From Phyllobacterium sp. OV277 (GTDB lineage Bacteria > Pseudomonadota > Alphaproteobacteria > Rhizobiales > Rhizobiaceae), in contig NZ_FNIY01000002.1 of assembly GCF_900104355.1 (NCBI RefSeq), positions 1-64,000 on the forward strand: a stretch of DNA of 64,000 nt, written 5' to 3'. Below are positions 24,741-33,503 of the stretch, one piece after another. Numbering within the stretch: position 1 is the first letter of the stretch; each line of letters opens with the position of its first letter. The position numbers and the translations under genes were made by a program. The notes below the pieces were generated by a model. That model saw nothing but the letters and a program-made list of their open reading frames with translations. It was not told the origin of the DNA and made no database searches.

Positions 24741-26603
24741 TCAATCGTCTTCTTCGACGGGCGCCAGCGTGTCATCGCCAAGGCCTGTTCCGTCCATTGC
24801 ATCCGGATCGCCATTGGCCTGCCCGGCAGGCGTTGCAATCCGCACATTGATAATCTTCGCCCCGGGAAACCGCGACAGGATCGCTGCCACGTCCGGATCA
24901 GCGCGCGCATCGCTGAGCATCGAATCGCGCCGCGCCGTTTCGGTTTCATTGATCGTCCTCCCGCCCTGCTCGCGGGACAGCGATACCATCCAGCGTGAGC
25001 CGGTCCATGCGGTCAGTTTTTGCGACAGATCCGTGATCAGGGTTTTGGGCGCATCGTCGGTCAGATTGATCTCAAGCCTTCCCGGCTTGATGCTGACGAG
25101 CCGGACGCAATTCTTGACCAGAATCTTGAACTGCATGTTGCGCTCTTTTTCCGCGAGCGCGACGATATCGGCAATACTGTTTACGGGAACCGATGGAGCC
25201 TGTTCTTCCACCACGGGCTGAACCTGCACAACAGGCTCTGGTTGTACCGTTTGCTCAACCAACCGCATGGTGGCACCGCCGCCTGAACTTACGGCACTAC
25301 GGGCAGGTGCTACCGCATCCGCCGGTGCCGAACGGCCCAAAGCCTGTCCACCCCCATTGCCGGGGCGCGGGCCATCGTTTCGCGGCGATTGGCCTGATGG
25401 AGACGCACCGTTCTCCAGCGATTTCAGCGCTTCATCCAATGTCGGTAAATCTGCCGCATGGGCCAGCCGGATCAGCAGCATTTCGGCGGCCTGCACCGGA
25501 CGGTTGGATGCATCCACCTCGACAATGCCTTTGAGCAGCATCTGCCATGTGCGGGAGAGCACGCGAATGGAAAGCTTTTCCGCATAATCCCTGCCGCGTA
25601 CCCGTTCGTCTTCCGACAGGGAAATATCATCAGCCACATCGGGAGTGAAACGTATGCGTGTCACCAGATGGTTGAAATCGGCAAGATCGGAAAGCACAAC
25701 GCTTGGATCAGCCCCGACATCATATTGCGCGCGAAACTCGCGCAGAGCCGACGCCACGTCACCGCGCATCAGCATTTCAAACAGATCGATGATACGGGCG
25801 CGATCCGCAAGCCCCAGCATGGAACGCACGGTTTGCGCATCGACATTACCAGCACCATGGGCAATCGCCTGATCGAAGATCGACAGAGAATCGCGCGCCG
25901 AGCCTTCACCGGCGCGGGCAATCATCGCCAGCGATGCCGCATCAACCGTGATGCTTTCCTTGTCGGCAATCTTCTTCAACAAGCCAGTCAGCATATTCGC
26001 GTCGATGCGGCGCAGGTCGAAACGCTGGCAGCGCGACAGGACCGTGATCGGAACTTTGCGGATTTCCGTCGTGGCAAAAATGAATTTGACGTGGGGTGGT
26101 GGCTCTTCCAATGTTTTCAGCAGGCCGTTAAAGGCCTGATTGGACAGCATGTGTACTTCATCGATGATATAGACTTTGTAGCGGGCCGAAACCGGGCGGT
26201 AGCGCACCTGCTCGATGATCTCTCTGATATCATCGATACCCGTATGGGAGGCGGCATCCATCTCGATCACGTCGACATGGCGGCCTTCCATAATCGCCTG
26301 ACAATGTTCACCGGGAACAGACAAATCGATGGTCGGCTTGTCGATCTCAGCTGTCTTGTAATTGAGTGCTCGGGCCAGAATACGGGCTGTGGTGGTCTTG
26401 CCCACCCCGCGCACACCGGTCAGCATCCATGCTTGTGCTATACGGCCAGTCTCGAACGCATTGGTGAGCGTGCGCACCATAGGTTCCTGGCCGACCAGAT
26501 CGTCGAAATTCTGCGGGCGATATTTGCGGGCGAGCACGCGATAGGCGCTATCTGCCGTTTTGGTGTCCATCCCGGTTGATTCCGCTCCTGCATTGCTCTT
26601 CAT
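24741..26603 (-). CDS. dnaX: DNA polymerase III tau subunit (DnaX)
   Basis: This 620-residue clamp-loader ATPase couples the two polymerase cores. Starts are possible at MKSNAG (26603) or MDTKTADSAY (26570); longer frames run into the SRP RNA gene and are rejected. The AAA+ domain shows ARKYRPQNFDDLVGQ, the Walker A GVRGVGKTTTARILA, the DnaX zinc site region, IIDEVHMLS as Walker B and FIFATTEIRKVPITVLSRCQRFDLRR (sensor 1 and arginine finger). A Pro/Gly/Ser-rich linker (about 425-480) leads to the tau C-terminal domain. I see no A6G slippery heptamer, so a separate gamma form by frameshift is not predicted from that signal. Confidence 0.95.
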   Translation of the reverse strand: MKSNAGAESTGMDTKTADSAYRVLARKYRPQNFDDLVGQEPMVRTLTNAFETGRIAQAWMLTGVRGVGKTTTARILARALNYKTAEIDKPTIDLSVPGEHCQAIMEGRHVDVIEMDAASHTGIDDIREIIEQVRYRPVSARYKVYIIDEVHMLSNQAFNGLLKTLEEPPPHVKFIFATTEIRKVPITVLSRCQRFDLRRIDANMLTGLLKKIADKESITVDAASLAMIARAGEGSARDSLSIFDQAIAHGAGNVDAQTVRSMLGLADRARIIDLFEMLMRGDVASALREFRAQYDVGADPSVVLSDLADFNHLVTRIRFTPDVADDISLSEDERVRGRDYAEKLSIRVLSRTWQMLLKGIVEVDASNRPVQAAEMLLIRLAHAADLPTLDEALKSLENGASPSGQSPRNDGPRPGNGGGQALGRSAPADAVAPARSAVSSGGGATMRLVEQTVQPEPVVQVQPVVEEQAPSVPVNSIADIVALAEKERNMQFKILVKNCVRLVSIKPGRLEINLTDDAPKTLITDLSQKLTAWTGSRWMVSLSREQGGRTINETETARRDSMLSDARADPDVAAILSRFPGAKIINVRIATPAGQANGDPDAMDGTGLGDDTLAPVEEDD

Positions 26604-26672
26604 TGCGTCAGACAAGTTTGTACCGCCGCACACCGCAGCGTCAATGCCGGATAACGGCTTTGAAGAGGATAA

Positions 26673-26774
26673 AGGGTGGGAGGCTGGCACGGCGACCCGT
26701 GCCTGGCTCGTTGGGGCTGCTTCCTTCCGGACCTGACCCGGTTGGCGAGTGGCTCGTCCACCACCAACCTCCCG
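26673..26774 (-). ncRNA. ffs: 4.5S signal recognition particle RNA
   Basis: The minus strand carries the invariant SRP RNA apical sequence GGTCAGGTCCGGAAGGAAGC (around 26745-26720). The flanking arms pair end to end: GGGAGGTTGG at the 5' end with CCAGCCTCCC at the 3' end. The mature RNA is about 100 bases, the size of bacterial small SRP RNA. It binds Ffh and directs membrane and secreted proteins to the Sec machinery. The 3' end is followed by TTTATCC. Its place directly upstream of dnaX is common in rhizobial relatives. Confidence 0.96.
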
Positions 26775-26779
26775 AGGCT

Positions 26780-26808
26780 CATATCGGCAATCTTTACGCA
26801 AAAAGCAA
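26780..26808 (-). promoter_or_regulatory. promoter of the SRP RNA gene
   Basis: On the minus strand TTGCTT (26808-26803) and GATATG (26785-26780) are 17 bases apart. Transcription starting seven bases further on would begin at G26773, exactly where the terminal stem of the RNA starts. The match between promoter spacing and RNA end supports both calls. Confidence 0.7.
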
Positions 26809-26844
26809 GCGGAACGACAAAAAAACTGCTATTTGTTGCAAATC

Positions 26845-27246
26845 ATGACGTTCATACTCGATAGCAAACTTGCAGCTGATACAATTCCCATTGCAAGGCT
26901 GGGCCTTTGCGACCTGCGCCTGATGAATGACCGGCGCTGGCCCTGGCTTATTCTCGTGCCGCAACGGGTTGGAATCAGCGAGATTCATGACCTCACGCCG
27001 CTTGATCAGACCATGCTTGTTTTCGAGTCTGGAATAGCGGCACAGGCGCTGAAAACTGTCGCCAATTGCGAAAAGATCAATACCGGCGCACTTGGCAATA
27101 TTGTGCGGCAGCTGCATTTGCATGTGATCGCCCGCAACACGGGCGATCCGGCCTGGCCCGGACCTGTCTGGGGACATGGTATTCGCGAACCCTATGGCGA
27201 AAAAGATGCAAGGGACTTTGCGAACGCCATTCTCGGGGCTATCTAA
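26845..27246 (+). CDS. HIT-family protein
   Basis: This is a 133-residue member of the histidine triad superfamily. The start at MTFILDSKL (26845) is preferred; longer frames run back through the SRP RNA promoter. The family motif is LHLHVIARNTGDPAWPGPVWG at about 97-117, with the His-x-His core that binds nucleotide phosphates. LMNDRRWPWLILVPQR near the N-terminus matches the alphaproteobacterial HIT subfamily. Members hydrolyse nucleotide adducts such as AMP-lysine or dinucleoside polyphosphates; the substrate here is unknown. It lies 52 bases before nudC on the same strand, so the two nucleotide-hydrolase genes may be co-transcribed. Confidence 0.85.
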   Translation: MTFILDSKLAADTIPIARLGLCDLRLMNDRRWPWLILVPQRVGISEIHDLTPLDQTMLVFESGIAAQALKTVANCEKINTGALGNIVRQLHLHVIARNTGDPAWPGPVWGHGIREPYGEKDARDFANAILGAI

Positions 27247-27298
27247 TCATTCACACCATGTGAGTCCTTTTCCGGACCAGTTTTCTGGAGCTTCATCC

Positions 27299-28243
27299 AT
27301 GTCGTTTCGCCTTTATGATGTTCCGGAAGCGGAAGCGAGCCATTTCGTCGGTTTTGCCGGCAACCGGATCAACCGCCATGCGGAAAAGCGCAGCGATGAT
27401 GTGGTCACGGTTGCACTGGCGGACACAAACACACGCATGCTGCTGATTGGACAAGGTCATGTGCTGGTGGCCCAAGGTGACGGCATCAGCAATGCTCTTT
27501 TCGCCCTTGAAGATGCTGTCGCATTGCTGCCGAACCCGAACAGGACGATCTATTTGGGCATGCAGGACGAGACGCCGGTTCTCGCGACTTTAAGCGGCGT
27601 CGATCTCGCGGCACTGCCGGAAACAATCAAGGCCATTGAATATCGCCCTGTTTATACGCAGGGTCTTATCCCTGAGGATCAGCTCGGCGCGATGGCGCAG
27701 GCGGTCTCATTGCTGACCTGGCATGAGAATCATCGCTTCTGCGGACGCTGCGGTTCGGAAACAGTGATGCGGGATGGCGGTTATCGCCGTACATGCCCCA
27801 ATTGCGACGCCCAGCATTTCCCCCGTACCGATCCCGTAGCCATCATGATGGTGGTGCGCGGCGACAAGTGCCTGCTGGCGCGCGGCGCCCATTTTGGGCC
27901 GGGCATGTATTCCTGCCTTGCCGGATTTATTGAACCCGGTGAAACCATTGAAAATGCCGTACGGCGCGAGACGCTCGAAGAAACAAACCTTCCCATCGGC
28001 CGCGTTGTCTATCACGCGTCGCAGCCGTGGCCGTTTCCCTATTCGTTGATGATTGGCTGCCATGCGGAAGCACTGTCCGACGACTACACGCTTGATAAGG
28101 CGGAACTGGAAGCGGGACGCTGGTTTACGCGCGAGGAAGTCGTCTTGATGCTGGACCGTACCCATCCGGACGGGTTGATGACACCCCCTCCCGGCGCCAT
28201 TGCCGCCCATCTCATCCGCAGTTGGGTTGAGAGCGGAACGTAA
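27299..28243 (+). CDS. nudC: NADH pyrophosphatase / RNA deNADding enzyme NudC
   Basis: This 314-residue Nudix enzyme splits NAD(H) into NMN(H) and AMP and removes NAD caps from RNA. The start ATG at 27299 follows TGGAGC. An N-terminal domain (1-140) precedes a four-Cys zinc ribbon (FCGRCG with Cys148/Cys151, CPNCD with Cys166/Cys169), and AQHFPRTDPVAIMM leads into the Nudix box GFIEPGETIENAVRRETLEETN at about 209-230. The NudC-specific SQPWPFPYSLM motif follows and is diagnostic. The length is longer than E. coli NudC (257) because of the N-terminal domain, as is typical in alphaproteobacteria. Confidence 0.95.
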   Translation: MSFRLYDVPEAEASHFVGFAGNRINRHAEKRSDDVVTVALADTNTRMLLIGQGHVLVAQGDGISNALFALEDAVALLPNPNRTIYLGMQDETPVLATLSGVDLAALPETIKAIEYRPVYTQGLIPEDQLGAMAQAVSLLTWHENHRFCGRCGSETVMRDGGYRRTCPNCDAQHFPRTDPVAIMMVVRGDKCLLARGAHFGPGMYSCLAGFIEPGETIENAVRRETLEETNLPIGRVVYHASQPWPFPYSLMIGCHAEALSDDYTLDKAELEAGRWFTREEVVLMLDRTHPDGLMTPPPGAIAAHLIRSWVESGT

Positions 28244-28249
28244 GGTGTT

Positions 28250-28400
28250 GTGGTTCGTGGTTCGACAAGCTCACCATGAGGGGCTTGGGTGATGTAAGGG
28301 AGCTATATTCTGCAACCTTTGCGCTGCAACACCTGTGATCTGAAATGTCGGCGATTATCTTTGCAACCCTCCCTCTCCCTCATCCTGAGCTTGTCGAAGG
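28250..28400. repeat. REP-like doublet (second copy in the window)
   Basis: Two GTGGTTC units (28250-28263) lead into GACAAGCTCACCATGAGGGG, then GGTGATGTAAGGGAGCTATATTCTGCAACCTTTGCG. The mirrored half ends CTCCCTCATCCTGAGCTTGTCGAAGG at about 28374-28400. It shares block order with 871-1182 and 63829-64000, although here the right end reads CATCCTGAG instead of CATGGTGAG. It begins right after the nudC stop. Confidence 0.8.
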
Positions 28401-28804
28401 GCGCGACAATGTTACTGCAACAATCTTTTCAAAAAAAATCACACCAACTTATCCAACACCATCCCACCTCGCTTATTCTGATGGTGTCCTTTCCGGCGGG
28501 AATGCTCCGGAAACCTTCTGAAGTCAGGAAAGGATCGGTGATTTCATCTGCGGGGAGACCCCAACCGCAGAGGAAGCGGTTTTATCTCAGAAGGGTAAAA
28601 CCAGTCATCGAGACGGGTGATCCGGTTATTTTCTTGGTTCGAACAGGAAAATCTCCGGGGAACGCATTGATTACACTACCAATACCAAGACCCCGCGTTC
28701 CCCTTTGGATCGCCCGTCTTTCCCACCTTATCAATAGCCAGACGCAAAAGCGGGCGTGGCAATGGGGAAGCTTGTTCCGCAACTGCAATGTTGGTGGATG
28801 TATT
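28401..28804. other. about 400 bases without an identified gene between two repeats
   Basis: A frame on the plus strand stays open across this stretch (GRPQPQRKRFYLRRVKPVIE... in translation) but has no start with a ribosome site and runs into both flanking repeats. A minus-strand frame of 68 codons (28788-28582) also exists. Neither matches a family I know. The sequence could be a decayed gene or mobile-element remnant, or a longer repeat unit present elsewhere in the genome. Confidence 0.35.
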
Positions 28805-28999
28805 CACCCCCCTCTGTCCTGTCGGACATCTCCCCCACAAGGGGGGAGATCAGCCTTCAATACGGTTCTTGCACAATCTGCAACATTTCCGGTTGTGCAA
28901 AGGCATTAATGCCAATGTGATCTCCCCCCTTGTGGGGGGTCCGAAGGACGGGCGAGACCCGTGGCTCGCCCCGGTAGTCCGACAGGACAGAGGGGGGTG
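28805..28999 (+). repeat. ~194-bp intergenic palindromic repeat, copy A
   Basis: The element starts CACCCCCCTCTG and ends CAGAGGGGGGTG, a perfect terminal inverted repeat. Inside are CTCCCCCACAAGGGGGGAG and CTCCCCCCTTGTGGGGGG as two more palindromes, and a central TTGCACAATCTGCAACATTT / GGTTGTGCAA pairing. A second copy, about 90 percent identical by eye, lies inverted at 41027-41219. No coding capacity is visible. The form fits a non-autonomous miniature element or a rhizobial intergenic mosaic repeat. Confidence 0.9.
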
Positions 29000-29043
29000 A
29001 GCACCACTGATGCGTGTTTCATGCAGCAGAAGCCAATAGCTAC

Positions 29044-29907
29044 CTACTCGTCATCACTCTGTGAACTGCGGAATGTAGTATCTGCGGGATAGACGCCCAG
29101 AATCCGTACTTCCTTGGAGAAGAATTCCAGCTCTTCCAGCGCGCGGGCGACATTCTTGTCATCAGGATGTCCTTCAATATCCGCATAGAACTGCGTTGCC
29201 GTGAACTTGCCGTCGATCTGATAGCTTTCCAGCTTGGTCATGTTGACGCTGTTCGTCGCGAAGCCGCCCATGGCTTTATAGAGCGCGGCAGGTACGTTGC
29301 GTACGCGGAACACAAACGTCGTCATCATGAGTTCGTCCGACTTGCGCGGGGCCCATTTCTTCGTTTTCGTAAGAACGACGAAGCGCGTCACATTGTTCTC
29401 GGTGTCCTCGACATCCTCTTCCAGAATATCGAGACCGTAGAGGCTGGAGGCAAGACGCGGTGCAAGCGCTGCCATGGTCTTGTCCTTCACATCGGAAACC
29501 AGCCGCGCTGCACCGGCGGTGTCACCGGCAATAACCGGCTTCCAGCCATTCTTGCGGATATATTTGCGGCACTGGCCCAGCGCATGGATATGGCTGTGAA
29601 CAGTGACAATATCGCTGCGTTTTGTATCAGGCAGAACCATCAACTGGAAATGAATAGGCAGAAAGTACTCGCCAACGATATGCAGACGCGATTCCGGCAA
29701 CAAATGGTGGATGTCAGCCACACGGCCAGCGATCGTGTTCTCGATCGGGATCATGGCAAGATCGGCTGCACCGCTCTCAACCGCATTGAACGCATCCTCG
29801 AAGGTCGGGCATGGCAGCGGTTCCATCTGCGGAAACATGTTCCGGCACGCTGTGTCGGAATTGGCACCCGGTTCGCCCTGAAAGGAGATGCGGTTGGTTT
29901 TGGCCAT
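29044..29907 (-). CDS. pheA: prephenate dehydratase
   Basis: This 287-residue enzyme turns prephenate into phenylpyruvate for phenylalanine synthesis. The start ATG at 29907 is two bases after the kdsB stop; a TTG two codons further upstream is less likely. The catalytic domain (1-185) shows ISFQGEPGANSDTA, IPIENTIAGRV and the essential Thr-Arg-Phe motif at 174-176 in NNVTRFVVL. The C-terminal ACT domain (about 195-280), with ALYKAMGGFATNSVNMTKLESY, binds phenylalanine for feedback inhibition. No chorismate mutase domain is fused, as is usual in rhizobia. It is co-transcribed with kdsB. Copy A of the ~194-bp repeat follows 44 bases downstream. Confidence 0.96.
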   Translation of the reverse strand: MAKTNRISFQGEPGANSDTACRNMFPQMEPLPCPTFEDAFNAVESGAADLAMIPIENTIAGRVADIHHLLPESRLHIVGEYFLPIHFQLMVLPDTKRSDIVTVHSHIHALGQCRKYIRKNGWKPVIAGDTAGAARLVSDVKDKTMAALAPRLASSLYGLDILEEDVEDTENNVTRFVVLTKTKKWAPRKSDELMMTTFVFRVRNVPAALYKAMGGFATNSVNMTKLESYQIDGKFTATQFYADIEGHPDDKNVARALEELEFFSKEVRILGVYPADTTFRSSQSDDE

Positions 29908-29909
29908 AA

Positions 29910-30650
29910 TCAATTGCCCTTTATGAATGTAAGAATATCACGTGCCCGTTCGAGATCTTCAGGGGTATCAACACCCAGTGGCACCGAATCAACGATCTCG
30001 ACATCGATGCGCATACCGGCTTCCAGCGCGCGCAATTGTTCCAGTTTCTCGCGCTGTTCCAGCGGTGAAGGCCCGAGGCCGACGAAGCGCTCCAGCGCCG
30101 CGCGACGATAGGCGTAAAGACCGATGTGATGATAAAGCGGGCCATTGCCGTAAGGCGCTGTCGCGCGAGTAAAATAGAGAGCGCGCATTTTGCCTGTACC
30201 AATGCCAGATCCAACCACTTTCACAACATTGGGGTTGGTCTTCTCGTCATCCCTGATGATTTCAACACACAATGTGGCGATATCGGCAGGCCCCTGTTGC
30301 AGCGGCAAAAGGGCACGCCTGACCAGTTCAGGATCAATGGTCGGCAGATCACCCTGCACGTTGACGATGGCATCGACAGTGCCATCCGGATCGAGCGCCA
30401 GCAGTGCTTCATAGATACGGTCCGAACCGGATTCATGATCGCTGCGCGTCATCACAGCTTCCAGTCCGTGCGCTTCGACCGCGGCTTTCACCTCGGCACT
30501 ATCGGTGGCAACAACAGCGCGGCCAAGTCCTGCGGCCAGCGCACGTTCGGCCACATGCACGATCATCGGCTTTCCGGCAATATCGGCCAATGGCTTACCG
30601 GGAAGCCGGGTGGAGGCCATACGGGCGGGAATCAGGGTCAATGTTTTCAT
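29910..30650 (-). CDS. kdsB: 3-deoxy-manno-octulosonate cytidylyltransferase (CMP-Kdo synthetase)
   Basis: This 246-residue enzyme activates Kdo with CTP for the lipopolysaccharide inner core. Motifs are [24 protein letters not shown] near the start (nucleotide binding), [42 protein letters not shown] with the metal-binding Asp, and [37 protein letters not shown], all diagnostic for KdsB. Cytoplasmic. First gene of the kdsB-pheA pair. The divergent neighbour is the cytochrome c gene, 178 bases away. Confidence 0.97.
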   Translation of the reverse strand: MKTLTLIPARMASTRLPGKPLADIAGKPMIVHVAERALAAGLGRAVVATDSAEVKAAVEAHGLEAVMTRSDHESGSDRIYEALLALDPDGTVDAIVNVQGDLPTIDPELVRRALLPLQQGPADIATLCVEIIRDDEKTNPNVVKVVGSGIGTGKMRALYFTRATAPYGNGPLYHHIGLYAYRRAALERFVGLGPSPLEQREKLEQLRALEAGMRIDVEIVDSVPLGVDTPEDLERARDILTFIKGN

Positions 30651-30828
30651 CGTCGCAAGTAACCTACGGTGTCAAAAAGTCTCAGGCAGAACAGCCCTTA
30701 TATGTGTTGCAAGTCTTGAGCAAAAGACCTAGTTTCCGCGCGATCACGAGGGGACTCTCGTCAAGTAAATGCAGCTGTTTGCATTGACCAGATAATGAGA
30801 ACCTCCGCAAGAGGAGCAATGATCGACA

Positions 30829-31464
30829 ATGGATTCGAGCGCGTTCAACAAATATGCCATGGCGTTTCTGGCAACAGTCTTCGTTGTCATGACAGCGGGC
30901 ATCCTTTCGGATTTCGTATTTGATTCACATGCGCCCGAAAAACCCGGTTTCATCATTCAGGCAGCGGAAGCTGGCGGTGAAGGCGAAGCCGGCGCACCGG
31001 CCGCTGCGGCTGCCGTGCCGATTGCAACACTGCTGGCATCTGCCGATGCGACACGCGGTGAAGCTGTTTTCAAGCGCTGCCAGGCCTGCCACACCGGCGA
31101 AAAGGGCGGAGCAAACAAGGTTGGCCCAAACCTTTGGGACATTGTTGATCGTCCAATGGCTACCCATGAAGGCTTCAGCTATTCCGGCGCCATCAAGGAT
31201 TTTTCGAAAGGCGGCAAGGAGCTCTGGACTTTTGACCATCTCAATCACTTCCTGACCTCGCCAAAGGCCTATATCAAGGGCACAGCCATGGGCTTTGCCG
31301 GCGACAAGAAGGACAATGAGCGCGCCGATCTGATTGCTTACCTGCGCACACTCTCCGACAGCCCGAAACCGCTTCCTGCTGCCGATGCAGCACCCGCGGG
31401 CGGCGACAAGCCAGCCGAGGGCGCAAAGCCTGCTGAAGGCGCAGCACCTGCCCCAGCGAAATAA
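30829..31464 (+). CDS. membrane-anchored c-type cytochrome (CycM-like)
   Basis: This 211-residue protein has an uncleaved-looking N-terminal helix at 9-26 ([18 protein letters not shown]), an Ala/Gly-rich tether (about 46-75), and a class I cytochrome c domain at about 76-175. Heme is bound covalently at Cys84/Cys87 with His88 as ligand (CQACH); Met154 in GTAMGF is the likely sixth ligand. The tail is Pro/Ala/Lys-rich low-complexity. Rhizobial CycM carries electrons from the bc1 complex to the aa3 oxidase; that role is inferred from the same layout. A GAGGAG site lies about 13 bases upstream and is better placed for a shorter overlapping frame, which is a caution on the start. Confidence 0.9.
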   Translation: MDSSAFNKYAMAFLATVFVVMTAGILSDFVFDSHAPEKPGFIIQAAEAGGEGEAGAPAAAAAVPIATLLASADATRGEAVFKRCQACHTGEKGGANKVGPNLWDIVDRPMATHEGFSYSGAIKDFSKGGKELWTFDHLNHFLTSPKAYIKGTAMGFAGDKKDNERADLIAYLRTLSDSPKPLPAADAAPAGGDKPAEGAKPAEGAAPAPAK

Positions 31465-31483
31465 GCCAAACAAAAGAACACTG

Positions 31484-31512
31484 AAAGCCGGGCCTTGTGC
31501 CCGGCTTTTTTG
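31484..31512 (+). terminator. intrinsic terminator after the cytochrome c gene
   Basis: AAGCCGGGC pairs with GCCCGGCTT (7 GC-rich pairs plus A-T ends) around a short loop and is followed by TTTTTT. It lies 20 bases after the cytochrome stop. Confidence 0.92.
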
Positions 31513-31619
31513 TATCGGACTGATCTCGCCATCAAGACTGCGTGTTTTTTTGCTGAAGGCCTGTTCTCTGCCGCATTTTCTCTTAGACTGACCCAAAAGA
31601 GAAATTGTGGAGACCTGAT

Positions 31620-33503
31620 TTGCACTTCCGCCCACTCGTTGCCAGCCTCGCCCTCCTCGCCATCACCGCGATGGCTCCCCTGTCAAATGCGAGGGCTGCG
31701 GAGCCAGAATGGCGGCATGCGGTGAGCGCCTTAGGCACGCCCAAATATGGGCCAGATTTCAAACATTATGATTTTGTGAACCCCGATGCCCCTAAGGGCG
31801 GCACCCTAAACCAGATTGCACAGGGTTCATTCGATAGTCTCAATCCCTTTGTCGTTCAGGGAACCGCTGCGGCGGGGCTTCCCGGTGGCACAATTTTGGG
31901 TGGACTACTGTATGACACACTTCTTAACCGCGCCCTTGATGAGCCAGCAACAAATTACGGTCTGCTTGCCGAAGCCATTGCCTACCCGGATGATTTTTCC
32001 TGGGTAAAGTTTCGTTTGAACCCGGCAGCGAAATGGCATGATGGTGAGCCCATCACCGTCGAGGATGTGATCTGGTCTTTTGATATTCTGAAGGCGCAAA
32101 GCCCAATTTATAATAAGTACTACCATGATGTGACAAAGGCTGAAAAAACGGGCGATCGTGAAGTCACCTTTACCTTTGCCAGCGGTGGAAATCGTGAATT
32201 GCCAAGTATCGTTGGCGAATATCCAATACTGCCAAAACACTGGTGGGAGGGCACTGATCCATCCGGCAAGAAACGCGATATCACCAAGCCCACGACAGAA
32301 ATTCCGCTTGGTTCTTCGTTCTACAAGATTGAAAGTGTCGACTTAGGCAAAACCATAACATGGAGCCGTGTCCCTGATTATTGGGGCAAAGACATACCCA
32401 GCAATGTCGGGCGCTATAATTTTGATCGTATTCGTTATGAATACTTCCGTGACGCGAATGCCAGTTGGGAGGCCTTCAAAAAGGGCGGATTCCAGGATTT
32501 ACGGGGCGAACCAAGCATTGGCCGTTGGATGCGCGGTTACGACTTCCCCGCATTCACAAGAGGTGATGTCGTCAAAGCGGTATATCCGGAGCGATCTTCA
32601 GGTCGTATGCAAGGGTTCTTGCTAAACACACGGCGCGACAAATTCAAGGATATCAGAGTACGCGAAGCACTGAATTACGCCTTCGACTTTGAGACTATGA
32701 GCAAGAATGCATTTTTCGGGCAGTATAAGCGGATAGACAGTTATTTCGCGGGGTCTGAACTGGCGTCAAGCGGCCTTCCAGCAGGCAAAGAACTTGAAAT
32801 TCTACAGACGGTTAAAGACGAAGTTCCGGAAGGTGTTTTTACCGAGGAATTCAAGAATCCCGTTTCCGACACGCCGCAGGCACAACGTGACAATTTGCGA
32901 AAAGCTGTCTCACTGCTGCGGGATGCTGGTTATGATCAAAAGAACGGAAAACTGGTCAATACTATAACCGGCCAGCCGCTGACCATTGAGTTTCTTGCCG
33001 ATGATCCCAGCAATGAACGTACGGTCGGACCATTTATGGCCAGCCTTCGAAAACTGGGCATTGACGCGCAAATGAGGGCGGTGGACGCCGTACAGTATGC
33101 AGCCAGAGTCAATGACTATGATTATGACGTCCTCGCGATCTCCGGGATCGGGCAAACCTTGTCGCCGGGTAACGAGCAAAGGGATTTTTGGGGGTCTGTT
33201 ACCGCAGATACGCCCGGTGGCCGCAACTACATGGGCATCAAAAATCCGGCAATCGACAAGCTGATCGACAGGGTCATTTTTGCCAAGGACCGCGAGGAAC
33301 TCGTAGCCGCGACCCATGCGCTCGACCGGGTTCTCCTGTGGAATTACTACGTTGTACCGCAATGGTACGATGACAGAACCAAGATTGCGTATTGGAACAA
33401 GTTTGGCATGCCCGACAAGCAACCGGACTATATTGGCGTTGATCCCTATTCATGGTGGATCGACACCGCCAAGGAACAAGCGCTGAAAGCCCGGGCGCAA
33501 TGA
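31620..33503 (+). CDS. extracellular solute-binding protein, family 5 (YejA-type), first copy
   Basis: This 627-residue periplasmic binding protein starts at a TTG (31620) with GGAG seven bases upstream; a TTG at 31605 is an alternative. A Sec signal peptide (LVASLALLAITAMAPLSNARAA) is followed by the YejA-type start of the mature domain (HYDFVNPDAPKGGTLNQIAQG), WHDGEPITVEDVIWSFDIL and the C-terminal KQPDYIGVDPYSWWID. It feeds the YejBEF importer, whose known substrates are peptides such as microcin C; the actual ligand here is unknown. Four hand-counted 60-base samples average near 46 percent G+C, against about 56 percent in two samples of the second copy, so it may have a different origin. 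Its stop overlaps the next start. Confidence 0.9.
   Translation: MHFRPLVASLALLAITAMAPLSNARAAEPEWRHAVSALGTPKYGPDFKHYDFVNPDAPKGGTLNQIAQGSFDSLNPFVVQGTAAAGLPGGTILGGLLYDTLLNRALDEPATNYGLLAEAIAYPDDFSWVKFRLNPAAKWHDGEPITVEDVIWSFDILKAQSPIYNKYYHDVTKAEKTGDREVTFTFASGGNRELPSIVGEYPILPKHWWEGTDPSGKKRDITKPTTEIPLGSSFYKIESVDLGKTITWSRVPDYWGKDIPSNVGRYNFDRIRYEYFRDANASWEAFKKGGFQDLRGEPSIGRWMRGYDFPAFTRGDVVKAVYPERSSGRMQGFLLNTRRDKFKDIRVREALNYAFDFETMSKNAFFGQYKRIDSYFAGSELASSGLPAGKELEILQTVKDEVPEGVFTEEFKNPVSDTPQAQRDNLRKAVSLLRDAGYDQKNGKLVNTITGQPLTIEFLADDPSNERTVGPFMASLRKLGIDAQMRAVDAVQYAARVNDYDYDVLAISGIGQTLSPGNEQRDFWGSVTADTPGGRNYMGIKNPAIDKLIDRVIFAKDREELVAATHALDRVLLWNYYVVPQWYDDRTKIAYWNKFGMPDKQPDYIGVDPYSWWIDTAKEQALKARAQ

Noticed and set aside
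25458-26579. 373-codon plus-strand frame opposite dnaX
   Set aside because: Shadow of dnaX; no start signal and no family features.
24741-26603. Programmed frameshift for a DnaX gamma form
   Set aside because: No A6G slippery heptamer was found in the coding strand of this gene.
28319-28909. 196-codon frame spanning the REP doublet, the spacer and copy A
   Set aside because: It begins and ends within repeats and lacks a ribosome site; kept only as an unexplained stretch.
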